DNA of 64,000 nucleotides from Viscum album (GCA_963277665.1 OY728120.1:942945195-943009194), one strand, 5' to 3'; shown: positions 23,111 to 35,070, numbered from the stretch's first letter. The notes: generated from the sequence alone by a model not told the origin. A program made the numbers and translations.

Positions 23111-23959
23111 GACCGGGCTGGGGCGGGTCGCGCGGAACAGGACGGGCCGCGCCAATCCGGGTCGGACTAGGCCTAGACCCCCCATTTTCGGATCACTTCA
23201 GGTATTTTTCCCATATCATGGGCTACAGACCTCTGATCGACTCACCGTCAGTTGCAATGCGATCTTTGGATCGAATAGGTCTTTTAAGTATATTACACTC
23301 AAGGTTTCAGAGAACTTGGGGTACGGACGGGTTGGTTCAAACCTGAAACCAACCGGTCCCTTGGAGAAAAAATGCTTATAACATGAGCTCCGGACGTCCG
23401 ATTGACATACCGTCGACTTTGTTGGATTCCTTTTGATGAGACGGAACCTTTGGCATTCTTTGCCTGAGGTTTGGACATAGTTGGATAGTGTCTTTGTTGA
23501 ATTGAACCCGAAATCCAATCGGGTCTCTCGAATGGAAAAGTTGATAACATTCAGACCGGACGTCCGTTTGATGAACCGTCAGCGACGTTGGTGATCACGT
23601 TGAGAAAAAGACCCTATGAGTATACCCTATGAGAGTTCGTGGTATAGTTGAGATGCGGCCGGGATGGTTCGTACTCGAAACCAACTACGCCCCTGGGACG
23701 AAAAGGCTCATAACTCATAGACCGGGCGTCCGATTGATGCACTGTTTGTTGCGTTGAGACCCCTATGACGAGGCGGTCCTTTGAGATACTTCTTCATGAG
23801 ACTTTGTGATACTTGGAGTATCGACCTGTAGCTCATGGAGAGGACCCTCCCGGAGACGAGCGTACGGAGTACGGAGACCCTGTAACCAGCTGAGACCTGA
23901 TGACTGCTTGACCGACTCGACTTGGAGTGAGTCGACAAGCCTAGTGGATGGAGTGCCCA

Positions 23960-24155
23960 GTATTTGGCGACAGACCCACGATGGACGGAGCGCCCAATAG
24001 TTTTCCGCAGACCCACGATACTCGACAGGAGGAGTACCTCTGTAGGCTATTAGTGGGATCACCCGATATTTGGCGACAGACCCACTACGGATGGAGCGCC
24101 CGGTAGTTGGCTGTAGACCCGCGGTACTCAACAGGAGGAGTACCTCAGCAGCCTA
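23960..24155 (+). repeat. Tandem duplication, two ~105-bp units in B 3' LTR
   Basis: Counterpart of 17845-18048, with units at 23960 and 24065. Confidence 0.8.
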
Positions 24156-24314
24156 AGGTTAGTGAGAATTACCTCAGAGTTGTGAAAGGATCACTGTACT
24201 CGTCAGAGACGGAGCTCTTCAGCAGTTACAGTTTCGATAATGAAAATCCTGGTTTGAGCTGAGTCTATGACCTTTGTGTTTACCTCATGATTGAGATGGG
24301 TTACTCGAGAACAT

Positions 24315-24433
24315 AGGTATATGTATGGGCATATACCTAGGTAGTGGTTATCCGTTGATTTCATAACCTTTGGGTTTCCTCTTCATTTAGATGGGTTAAT
24401 TGATAACTTAGGTATAAGTATGGGCTTATACCT
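24315..24433 (+). repeat. Paired stem-loops in B 3' LTR with compensatory change
   Basis: The first stem-loop is AGGTATAT-GTATGGGC-ATATACCT at 24315-24338. The second is AGGTATAA-GTATGGGC-TTATACCT at 24410-24433. The loop is identical and the innermost base pair differs as T-A against A-T, so pairing is kept. Confidence 0.8.
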
Positions 24434-25118
24434 ATGTAAGGGTTATCTGTTGAGATCTTTCTTTGTGGTTATCCTTGTTGGATTTATTGAGACCTTGAGG
24501 GTCTCGGGGTCCCTACTGAATATCGTATACTCACCCCTACACGGGCTATGCCCGCACCTCGTTGTGTTGGTTGTAAATGACAAGAAGCACTGACAGAGGC
24601 TGAATGTTCGAGGACTGGATGGTACCCGGAGGTGGACCTCACGACGAGTCAGTATCCGGAGGTGGACTTCATGATGAGACGGTACATGGAGGGGGTTGAC
24701 GGGTGAGAGCATTGTGGAGGCTATCTGTACCTACCCTTCAGTTAGGATCCATGGTGGATGATCCAGGAGCTGCGCTATCTGTACCTACCCTTGAGGTAGG
24801 ATCCTAGGTGGACGAACTAGGAGTTGCATGTCATCTTCCAGCTGCTTGTCTTTTCTGTTGTACTTTACTTTCAGTTGTACTTTTACCTATCTATTGGGCT
24901 TTTATTTCTAGACCCTTTGTACTCTGAACACATTTTTTACTGCTGTACTTAGTGTTTTCTTCAGCTCGTACTCTAGTTGTGTTTTTGTTTACGTTTATAA
25001 AGGAAACACCTTCACAGTTATAGGTATTTACGCCTTTGGTGCTAGTCCCCAGCCCTTTGCCTATAGAAGGTGGGCTTGGGGTAGTTATGACACGTGCCCT
25101 GGGGGACGGGTCGTGACA

Positions 25119-25123
25119 TTATT
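25119..25123. repeat. Target-site duplication of element B, right copy (TTATT)
   Basis: Exact match to 15745-15749. Confidence 0.9.
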
Positions 25124-27539
25124 CAACAATATTATGATTCCCCGAGTGGCACTATAGTTGCATAATTTGAATCTTTTTATCTATTCACTATCTCATTTTG
25201 TCTAGCCTTTAACTAGATGTACAGAGTATTTCTTTGGAAGGAATTGTTGGAATTGGAGGAATCAAGAATATGTGGTGTTGGTAGGAAATTAATACCAAGG
25301 GAATATATTCTAATGTTATGTATTGTAAAATTTTATATCATGAAAAAGGTGTTGAATAGATTGAGGAATGATCATTGTCAGTCGGTCATGATTTTTTTAG
25401 TAGAACTATAAACCAATGATATGAACATATTTATTTATAGGGTCTGTGTATTTTTTATAGAACACATAAGATAATGAATAACCATAAGGGGTTTCCCCAT
25501 CTATTGAGTTTGTGGTGATGTATTGAGACATAACAGGCACTAGATCTTACTCCACTCATCTTGTTTTTTAAAATGAGAGTTGTTTTTCTCTGAAAAATAT
25601 ACTGATTAAGTCTAAAAAATTGGTTGTTATACTATGAAAAGAAACTGAATACATTATAACATTTGAGAGAATGGTGTGAAAATATATTCTATTTTTTCTA
25701 TATGTATATTCTTGACTAGATCTTATATTATATTATTTCATGTCTATTTTTTATTCATTTTTATATTTTTACCCCTTTGGAATTGGTTTCAAAATTATAT
25801 TCCTCATCTCATCAATTCCTTACATTTATTGTAATGGTTATCAGATACTATTTATCAAGGAGCTGTACCATCACTCAAATATTGAGTATATTATTTTTGA
25901 ATAGCTTGAAGATGCTTCTATTTCATCAAAATTTCATGTTTTTTATGGTTATTCATCTATCCTTCCAATAACATCATCTGTACTCCCTTGGAAACTGTAG
26001 ATTGTCAACCTAGTGAAGAACCAACTGTCATATATTCATTTGAAGGTACATCTCTTAATCTCAAGGATCAACTAATTATCAGTTAGGGAAGACAAGATGG
26101 ACCAAAGGACCAAAAGTTCATTGACTACTATATCTATTTCAAGTGAATCCAACATTTTTACATGAAAAAAATGAGGCTAAAAATTTGATAGTAGGTTCTT
26201 CACATGGTGGGTTAAATATATAATGCATAATGAAGACTTTATTCAATTTCAACCATACATGTATCAAATATTTTACCATAAGAATTTGAAAAAGGGATTA
26301 TCGATTCCTGCTATAATGAATATCCAGAAAATATCCCCAATTCATGTAATATATATTCACTGTCTTTCATAACAAGGAATTAAAATTTATAATCCTCTTT
26401 TCAATAAAAATAATTTTATAATGTGGTTAATTATTTAGACATTAATTGTTTTTTGGGTTGTGTACTATGTGAAATAAAATATAATATCATTCATATGGTT
26501 TCTATGAATGTTTGTATTCATATATTTTACGATTTCATGAGGTAAATTGTAGGTTTAAATTTATGATTTATGACTTGGGGAGCATACCATTGATGATATA
26601 TATATATATATTAATTTTAATGTTTCACATAGCATAACAAATGAAACTACTCTAAGAAGGGTTCACAATAGTTCTTTGAATAGCTAAATGACTATCTAAC
26701 AATTCATGGCTCATCAATTTGACAAATTTATTCATGTATTTATCAAAACAGTTTTTTAACCCCAAGGAACAAATTATTCCATATCTTATAGTTCTATTAA
26801 GAACCTAATCTGTAGTTAGAACTCATCCACAACAAGGTTTCTAATCCTAAATCCGTCAAGCATGCAGATATTTTATGAAACATCATCAATAGTGATCTTT
26901 AAATATCTATAGCATACACTGATATTTTGTATCATTCTTGTATGAATAAATTTTTTACTGAACATGAGGTTAGTGGTTTTCGTTGAAAAATTCCAATAGT
27001 AGATGTTCAGAACATTGACAATATCAAATGAACCAGGGTTATTCTGCTGGGTAATGGAGAAAATGGAATGAATAGTTCGATTATAATCTATGGGAACATG
27101 GATGATACATGGAAGATTGTGAGGATTACCAGAAACATGGTAAATTTGGAGGCATGAACCCTTTTATGGAAGATATAATAGATTAACTTAAAAGTTATGT
27201 TGAGGAATATGATATTCCTCTAGAAGAGTTATGCCAGAAGTGTTGAGGATATGATATTTATGGCTTGTAACATCACAAAAAATTTATAATGACAAATCTA
27301 AAAGATCAAAAAATGATATATGAAAATTAAAAAATAAAATACTTTGAATTTCATTCTAGATTCATTTTATGGATTGTAGTGGATTCATGCAGATATTAGA
27401 GGAGCTCCACGATAGTATCAAAATCATGAAGATTGAATAATGTTAGGTATTTTTAAAATAGACAATGGAAACTTTTAACTATTCATTAATAAATGTTCCG
27501 ATTAATATTCCTTTTATTAGCATAAAATTGTTATGTGGT
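25124..27539 (+). other. Unassigned AT-rich region with weak coding fossils
   Basis: No family could be assigned. Three places read as decayed protein. At 25217-25408 there is a 64-codon open stretch whose RLRNDHCQSVM faintly resembles GLKSHDCHVLM of CACTA TNP2 transposase. At 25968-26150 there is a mostly open frame (TPLETVDCQPSEEP). At 27031-27330 a frame has six stops but a Trp/Gly/Asn-rich stretch followed by CEDYQKHGKFGGMN, which has zinc-knuckle spacing with only the first Cys kept. It lies between element B and the right CACTA-like array, so a CACTA interior is one possibility. Confidence 0.3.
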
Positions 27540-27800
27540 GATAAAATTTATCTTTATCAAAGTAAAAAAAACATTGACAAATCTCGATATTTATCAATGC
27601 CCCAAAAGTGTTGAAAAAAATATCATTATTAGGGCTCATGCTAACATGTTGATAAAGGTAATATTTATCAGTGCTAAAATAATGCACTAATATAGGTGAC
27701 CATTTATCAGCGCTAATCAAAAGGTGCTGATAGATGGTATCCTTTATCAGCTCTATCATTTGGTGTTAATAATGGCCCCCTTTAGAAGTGCTTATTTTTT
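27540..27800. mobile_element. CACTA-like subterminal repeat array (right copy)
   Basis: It repeats TTTATCAGCGCT, GGTGCTGATA, TTGATAAAGG and similar units in both orientations, including an inverted pair around 27710-27735. The motif set equals that at 14990-15333. Possible terminus at about 27835, but no clean TAGTG is present. Confidence 0.5.
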
Positions 27801-28090
27801 CAATGATAAAGATGTAACTCCATAGAAAGAAATCTAGCACTACTAAATTCTATAGCCACTAAAGCCTTGTTTTTTAGTATTGGAATGGCATCAGTTTGCA
27901 GGTCCATATTTCTCTGTACACCAAAATGATTATTTCATAACCCATATCATTGATGTAGAGATGGATGTAGGTGGTGAAATTAACATAATAAAATAACAGT
28001 ATATTGAAGTTACTTATTATATTATATCAAAATTTTTGAATATGAATTGAATGTGTTTTATGATGAAATAAAAAAAATATTGATAAACAA

Positions 28091-29320
28091 TGTTACATCG
28101 TACTCGGGTAACCTCAATAGGTTTGCACCAAAATCCATCGAAGGATGGATTTCTTAAAAAAATATGGATACTAGGATGATAGTATGGAATTTATTAAGGA
28201 TTTTGTTATTTCTTGGTGAAACAAAATGTTTTTAATTTGTGTATAATATAAGAGAGTGGGTGTCCTTTTATATGTGGGTTGAGTGGTGCCCTTGTATGTT
28301 TCTGAGAAGAAAAAGGTGTACCCATGTTTTTCTCATGGAAAAAATAAAAAATGAATTATTTTTTATAATCAAGCATGATAGGGTGGGTAAATGGTCATAC
28401 AATATAATTTATATAGTTCTTATGTTTTATATCCTTCATAATTATATTTTATCTCCCGATAAACCCATTTTTACCTTAATAGCGATAATTAATTTTTATT
28501 ATTATCATTATTTATCTCATTCAATATTTATGTTGTTCATATTAGATAATATAAATTATTATTATTCAAAAAATGGATTCTATTTTTTGAAATTCAATTC
28601 ACATATGTGGATAATTTTAATTTAAAATTAATTTTGTAGACATGTAGAGAAAGTAGGTTTTTTAAAAAGAAAATGTTAAAAAGCATACAAGTTTTTTATA
28701 TAAATAATAAATATTAAAATAAATTAATTGAAAAAAATGGATTAATTGATATATAATTGATCTAATTTTACATTTATGTAATTATAATATATTTTTATCG
28801 TTTTAAATATTTTAAGGAAAAAGTAATTTTTTAATTAAAATTCTATATTTTATACCATTCTTCAAAAAATTAATCTTTTCAGAGAAAATATCAAAATTTC
28901 ACTTTAATATAATTTTGAAATGATTATTTTAAAAATTATTTTTATTTTATCAATTAAATTATTTATAAGTGTAAATAAATAATTTTATTATTTTTCAAAA
29001 ATCAGTTTTTGAGAAAACAAATATTTTTGAATCATAAAAATACTATTGAAAAATCAAGTTGTTTTTATAAAAATATTTCCATTATGTTATTAATTCATAA
29101 ATAACTTTAAAAATTAGTCACTACTACTAATATATGTATATATTAAATGGATTGGATACAATGGTTACTTTTGGAAAATATTAATAATATATCATTGATT
29201 CGATAAAACTCAATGTTGCATGTAACGATAGATTAATTCTATATTTCATGTAACCCAAGATATTAATGAAATTTAATATATTAAAAATAATAATAATTCC
29301 AAAAATCTAAGGTTGTTACA
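28091..29320 (-). repeat. Element F 5' LTR, U3 and start of R only (minus strand)
   Basis: On the minus strand it begins TGTAACAACC at 29320. It shares AAAATGTT and AAAAGCATACA segments with the F 3' LTR (near 12880-12900), a TATA box at 28266-28272 with the same CACC/CTC leader, and at 28091-28129 the leader motif AAACC...TTACCCG...GTAAC also seen in LTR C. The U5 half is missing or displaced by the CACTA-like array. Any target duplication would start AATAA at 29321, but I could not find its partner. Confidence 0.6.
28266..28272 (-). promoter_or_regulatory. TATA box of element F 5' LTR
   Basis: Minus-strand TATAAAA followed by GGACACCCACTCTC. It matches the element A and F 3' LTR promoters. 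Confidence 0.55.
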
Positions 29321-30249
29321 AATAATATTGGCTATCAGTGTAGATAGTGTAGCCATTGTTTGTGGGTGTGATTGTTTGTTAAATATGGGAATGATGTTGT
29401 TTTATAATGGTAGAACATATATTTTCCTTAAATGTAGTGTTGGACACATACCATGATCAATGTCACATAGACTATGTCCTAATGCCAATATTAAAAAATG
29501 GAAAGAAATATGGTATGTTAAGGGTTTACAATTGATTTGTTCACACATGATATCATAGTATATGATTGATTGTATGATTATATTGGAATTTACCATTCAA
29601 TTATGATATTAACATTTATATACTTGTAAACATATACTAAGGAAACATTGATGGAGTATAACTGCGTTATACTCACACAAGACCTAATAATTTCAATGCA
29701 CATATAGACTTCATGATTTGAGATCCATAGAAGGTCAGGGGCCCAATAGTAGGTTATTGAGGAAATTTGAGTTAGGATTTGTATGTGGTAAAATTATGGA
29801 CTCTAGAAATATTCCATAACAATATTTATTTACTTATTCCTAGTTGTTATACCTATACATATTTCTTGTCCTCATTGGGGGTATATTTAGATTAAAATTG
29901 TATGACTTAACATGACTTCACTTATTATATCCAATTTCATGTTTTCATCTGTTGTAATGTTTAGTCAAATTAAGTATAATTTGTTATATTTTTGTTTGTT
30001 GATATGGTTACTATGGTTATATTCTCCCCGTGGTAATTTTAGATAGTTTCAATACTTATGCAATATCTTTTATATGGGGAGGTGTCCATGAGGTGATGTT
30101 AAACTTCCGATCAAACATGGTGATTTGGGCTAGGGTTTTACATATAAGGTTCTAAGATAAGTGAATGTGATAATTATTTTTATTATATAGGATGTCAAAT
30201 CACTTCCCTGGAAATCAGTAAGTAATGGTTAGTTAATTTGGTAAATCAA
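29321..30249 (+). other. LTR-like fragment, family unknown
   Basis: A hairpin GAGTATAAC-TGC-GTTATACTC at 29654-29674 is followed by CACAC, like the U5 hairpin of element B. Sequence at 29700-29760 has the look of an LTR end. No coding frame is seen. It may belong to the 5' LTR of E, but I could not align it to the E 3' LTR. Confidence 0.35.
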
Positions 30250-31833
30250 ATCTCATTATTTAATATAAGCAATTTTCTTTGATCTTTGAACATCAATTCT
30301 CCCCATATTAAATGGTATTAATTTTAAAAATGATATCCACTTTTATTTTCAATGGAAAAAATTGGTCTTTATTGAAATCCCATTCCATGAAGGATTTTCT
30401 TTTCAATTAAATTAAAATATATTTCTAAAACAATTTCATCCTCTAAAGTGTTGATTTCTCTACAATGGGTAATTTTTTCAAGTCCTTATTTCCAATATCT
30501 TCCAATGTTCTCCTTTAATAATTTGAAATCTAAATATATATAAATTAATTTGATCATCACATTTTTATATTAAATGTTAATAAATTTAAGTCTATTTTAT
30601 GATTTAGAATCTATTTTTCTGATTATATCAAAATGGATCTACATTCAATGATGTTCAATTTTAATATTATTAAATTAAATTATTTAATGAAGTTCCACAT
30701 TTTGGTGAATGAATTTGGTATCAACTAATCTAGTTTTATGGTCATTAATATGATACCTTTTGAAATGTAATGTGAAATCCATTCTTCTTTTTAGTTTATA
30801 TTGTTATGATGGTTTGGTGTTTTCTTGTGGTGCATATGTGTATAGTAAATCATTATGTGTCTAGTAGGATTAATGTAGTCCTCCAATGAATTATGTTAAT
30901 TTTTATCACACGTGTGATAATTTTCAAATGAGTATTGATTCTCTATAAAAATAGGAAAAAAGTTGTGATGAACAATCCTCAATGTCAAACATGGTGTCAT
31001 TCAAGTTCCACTATAGGAAACATGTGGTGGTAGCTGATTCATAATGTTGTGTTTCAATGTTTTTGTTTCCTCCACAATCCATTGATATATGATTATTCTA
31101 TAAGCATAGGATTATGAATTAATACTTGTGTTTTCCTAGTCTGGACATCATGTTATATATTTGATTTATGGGATTACTTATTCTCTTATCATTCAATATG
31201 AACACTTTTTTAGGAACTCGAGTTATTTAAATCTTATATTTATCCCCCACACATGTAATTTAAAATTATTACGATCTCACCCTAGGTAACATGTTGATAT
31301 TTTTATTTTTCCTTTATCGTGTTTTTGATCTCAACACTTTCATTTGTTTTTATTTTCTAAAGCATGAAGACGAGTTCTGCAAGAGATATGTTTAAAAGAA
31401 TGCCTTTTAGGATGAATGTGTCTGGAAAACATCCCATGAATTTTAAAATAAGTAGGTTATGATACCAGTATCTAATCAAAAAAATCCTCTAAATTCTCTT
31501 GTTTTTATTATTCAATGAAATTTTTTATATTTTGAAAATGATTTTGAATAAATTCATGATTTTCTGGGGTCACTTTGGTTTATTTCAAATAAAGTTATAA
31601 TTATTTTTAATGAATAGTTATCTTATATATTAGCGTTATTGAACCTTTGTGAAAACACTATAGATGAGTCTATGTATATGACGATATCCTAAAATATTAT
31701 TAATGGCTTATGTATGTGGTTTTCATTAATGTATATCCTTTACATGATATTATAAGATAATGTTATCATTAGAACAGATGAAACTTGGGATAGTTATCTA
31801 AAAAAATGTATGTTGGGTACTATCTCATTTATC
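30250..31833 (+). repeat. Element E 5' LTR, alignable part
   Basis: It aligns with 53500-55000: both have GAAATGTAATGTG, CCATTCTT, TTTTCTTG and a GATCTCACCC motif (31274 and 54525), and similarity continues to about 31470 / 54720 and more weakly beyond. The LTR end near 31833 is a guess based on TGGTACATGACTAGG, a possible heavily decayed primer site. The LTR start could not be found and may have been lost when F inserted. Confidence 0.6.
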
Positions 31834-32478
31834 ACCTGGTACATGACTAGGAGTCCTAACTACATACATATTTTTCACATTTAGGGGATATTATTTGGAT
31901 GATTATATGACCTTTAAATTATAGTATGAATAATTGATTTCATAGATTAATTTTTATATATGGTCAAAAAGTATAAGATTGCTCAAATTAATGTAAAAAA
32001 TGGAGTATAAAGGTTTAGATAATTGAAATACTAGGTAATGTGATAATGTAACAGGTTATAAGGTGTTATGGTTTAATCTATTTTATGTTATTTATTATGA
32101 TAACACAATTTTTTAATTGATCTCTCATGAAATCCCATTATGGTATAGAAATATATGAAATTATAAGGATCCAAATTAACATTTGACATGAGGGATAATG
32201 TGATGAACAAACCCAATGAAAACCCCATTCGAATGTGGGGTTGATGTAAAAAAATGACAAATAACACCCAACTCTCAAAATAAATGGAATATAATTAAAA
32301 TAATGTTGTTATAAACAATGGACCATGAAGGGAGTATCTATCTATTGAGTATTTCATGTGGAAATTACCACCCATTTCTTGGGTTTTCTAATGTACCTTT
32401 TTCTGGGCAATGGATCAATGAAATTATAAAGACATTATCCATTATATAAATCTCAAAACATGAGAGTATGTTTTTTCT

Positions 32479-32815
32479 ATCATCCAGTTAGATGGAGGGA
32501 AAATCTAGTGGTGGGATTTTATTAAAAATATAATGAAGAAGGATGAATGAAACACTATGTTTTGGGAAGAGTTTATGATAGTGTTGTTCAGAATGAATTT
32601 TCTGTGGATTCTTTAAAAAAATATAGTGATAAAATTGATGGAGTTGAAAAAAATATACAATGAATCCATTAGAAATTATAAATTTTACCAAAAAATACAG
32701 GAGAGTAATGGATCCATCATTCTTACAGATCTTGAGAGTAAGATTTAAAGATTCATTAGTGGCTTTAAATAAAGAATCCAAATTAAAATAGATCTAAGAT
32801 ACTTTGGTAATTGTG
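32479..32815 (+). pseudogene. Element E gag core fossil
   Basis: A single frame with a few stops reads QLDGGKI, WWDFIKN, NTMFWEEFM, LMELKK and DLESKI.RFISGFK. Its spacing matches the Gypsy gag pattern (QLEGEA..WWD, WEEF, EF..L.QG, DLE.KC..F..GL). The antisense 97-codon open stretch over the same bases is a shadow. Zinc knuckles were not found downstream. Confidence 0.75.
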
Positions 32816-33253
32816 ATGAAACTTTATAATGTTCACTTAAGGTATAGATTGAAGCTAGTGGATTTTTTTACTCAATATAAAGGAAATGATTAGTAGAGTA
32901 CTAGTGGAACATAAAATTAAAATATTAGGATGGATAAACTATTGAACTATGTTAATGCCATAAACATGGTTTAATACACCATTAAAAAATGATAATATGT
33001 TAAAGAATACGTTTTTCATTTTGTAGAGCATTCTATGAAGATATGGAATATATATAGGATATAATTAGTCTGATAAAATATGGGAATTTCATTATTAATG
33101 ATATTCACACTCTTCATTATTTCAATTAAAAGTAGTTTTGGAATTAAGAAATTCCCTTTCATGACCACATATATATGGAATAGAATATTCACAAAAACCT
33201 ACTAAACCAAATGAAAAGGACATGTAATACGTAATTTGTATCACTAAGGTGGA

Positions 33254-33350
33254 TAATACTAATATAGTGATGAAAGGAACACTTATTCTATATTCTAGAT
33301 TGGTGAATACATTCTTTTATTTTTGTTCTTCAAATTATTATCCCAATAGT
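33254..33350 (+). pseudogene. Element E protease fossil
   Basis: VMKGTLILYS is followed by a D codon at 33298 and HSFIFV. The family's DSGATHSF active-site loop has lost its Ser-Gly to a small in-frame deletion and a stop. Element C has the same HSFIFV with an intact DSG, which supports the reading. Confidence 0.6.
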
Positions 33351-33989
33351 TTTCTAAGAATATTCAATCATCACCTCAATAATTTGATAGTGAACTATAT
33401 ATGAAAATATATGGTTGAATTATGATAAAATATTCCATAAATATATCATCTATGACCAATAATTTCTTTAATATACATCCTATATATCTAATTCTTCTCT
33501 CCTTCGTTAAATTTTAATCAAATTTTGTGTCGATTGGATATCCCTACATATATGACATATTAATAATGACATAAAAGTGAGTTAATTCTATATCATGAAT
33601 CATCCTTTTATTACAAAACAACCAAGTAATAATCTTGTATATCCCTTGGGTGAAAATTAAATAATATGGGTCATTATACGTAGTGAAAATGGATTTCTAG
33701 ATCAAATAATCATGGAGGAAGGTTGAAATTTTTATATAACTATTATAAGGTAATATACAATAATATTTATTTATTAACTTCCCAAATATTCCATAGAGTT
33801 TGAGGCTATGTTTTTTATTGAACTCATACACAACACCATACCTATCTCAATGAGTTTATATAAAATTGACCTCACTGGATTGGTGGAATAAAGATGAATA
33901 TAATGGATATTTTGGAAAATGAAAATATATCCCCCAATTCTTCACCATGGTGAGAACTATTACTATTTTTTAAAGAGAGATATGTATCA

Positions 33990-34690
33990 ATGAATAATTT
34001 CAATGGCTATCATTAGCCCAAAAAATCAGAATTTAGAATTAATTCCATTACCTGGTATCAGTGAACTATTTTATTAACATAGAGGTGATAAGTACACCTA
34101 TAAAACTGACCATTGATATGGATATCATAATTTAAGGTTTCAAAGGGAGTTTATTTACAAAATATCATTCTGAATGACATTAACACACCATGAATTTATG
34201 TTGAATATATTTAAGTTGATTAATTATTATATAAAATTCTTAGATCTATAGAACATAGTCTTTATAGAATTATATTACCAATTTTAGCTAATCTTTATAG
34301 ATGTTATTTAAATATAATCAATTAATGAGTAAGGTAATGGAGATCACTTGAATATTATATGAAAAAACCATGGGATAGGATAAACCATCTGCTTAATTTA
34401 TTATTTTTGAATTTTATTTATGAAAAGTTTCATTCATAGGAAATGTAATTACAGGAAAGTGCATAATATAAGATCCATAAAATACGGGAGTTATCAATAA
34501 ATAGATTATACCAACCACTTTAATTAGGATTCATTATTTTACTTTATTAGTAGGGTATTATCAACAGTTTTCCTTAAATTTATCATAGATTTCCAAACCA
34601 CTACACATGATAGAAAAATGTGTGTTCTGTTCCTTGGGACTAAGGAATGTGAAGAAATAATAAAAGAGGTTAGTCACTACTCCTTTTCAT
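33990..34690 (+). pseudogene. Element E reverse transcriptase fossil
   Basis: Read in order: PLPGISELF (family PLPRIDELF), KTDH.YGYHNLR (KIDLRSGYHQLR), the active site FIDV at 34294-34305 (FIDD with the last Asp changed to Val), GNVITGK.I (GHVVSxxGI), then GYYQQF and ISKPL of the connection domain in one frame from 34433 to 34690. Frameshifts separate the blocks. The FIDD change alone would abolish polymerisation. Confidence 0.82.
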
Positions 34691-35070
34691 ATATTACCAT
34701 GTAATGGAGAAATGTTTCTAATTTATAGTGATGCTTTAAAAAATATGATTAGTTTCTTCCCCCATTCAGAAGGATATGGTAACTACTTAAGCTATATTCA
34801 AATTAATGAGTAATGAGAATAATAACCCCATAAATTATTTGGAGCTATAAACATTGATATTTGTAATAGATAACTGATGAAATTATATCTATTGAAAAAA
34901 AAATATGATATATATATCGATAACAACAAATTTAAATATATATTTGAAAAAATGATACAAATATTATCGAAATTAGATGGTTAATTGATTAAAGATTAAT
35001 ACATATCAATACATTACCATCCTATAAAGGAAAATATGGTGGCTATTGTTTCATGTAGAAATGATCATGA
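34691..35070 (+). pseudogene. Element E RNase H fossil
   Basis: The frame continues from RT: KRLVTTPFHIL, LIYSDALKN (family VIYSDASKK, first catalytic Asp kept), a decayed middle, IDNNKFKYIF (TDHKSLKYLF) and a C-terminal INTLPSYKGK (INYHPGKA). There are several stops and frame changes. Confidence 0.75.

Larger units (their letters stand above)
15750..25118 (+). mobile_element. Element B, non-autonomous Ty3/Gypsy LTR retrotransposon
   Basis: The element is complete from LTR to LTR with flanking TTATT duplications. Order: 5' LTR 15750-19003, PBS 19007-19018, decayed gag from 19290, integrase C-terminus and chromodomain-like tail to 21445, polypurine tract, 3' LTR 21483-25118. The internal region is only 2.48 kb. 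Protease, RT, RNase H and the integrase core are absent, so it must have moved with enzymes supplied in trans or lost them afterwards. Its GC content is far above the surroundings. Long LTRs and the integrase tail suggest a chromovirus of Tekay type, but this is inference. In one aligned 195-bp stretch (15981-16175 against 21715-21909) I count 12 substitutions between LTRs. Other stretches look more diverged. Confidence 0.93.
21483..25118 (+). repeat. Element B 3' LTR
   Basis: It starts TGTAAAGACC and ends GGTCGTGACA with TG...CA termini intact. Length is 3636 bp. It keeps the segments the 5' LTR lost, including a 26-base C run at 23085-23110 within a CpG-rich block (22850-23180). Long open stretches on both strands in that block are a consequence of GC richness, not genes. 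Confidence 0.93.

Noticed and set aside
22517..23381. Several 100-220-codon frames on both strands in the B 3' LTR
   Set aside because: Overlapping frames in all phases around a CpG-rich block and a poly-C run. Low-complexity Pro/Gly/Arg products and no homologues in the 5' LTR.
27517..27759. 80-codon minus-strand ORF
   Set aside because: It coincides with the CACTA-like repeat array. Repeats without a stop, not a gene.
28091..28100. TGTTACATCG as the end of the F 5' LTR
   Set aside because: The surrounding bases match the leader motif inside LTR C, not an LTR end.
31457..31470. Minus-strand TGGTATCATAACC as a primer-binding site
   Set aside because: It lies inside the aligned E LTR (31470 matches about 54720), so it is LTR sequence, not a PBS.
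32488..32781. 97-codon minus-strand ORF
   Set aside because: It lies opposite the element E gag fossil, which has clear family motifs on the plus strand.
34050..34063. TGGTATCAGTG as a primer-binding site
   Set aside because: It is part of the RT coding fossil of element E (PLPGISELF) in the right frame. No LTR end precedes it.
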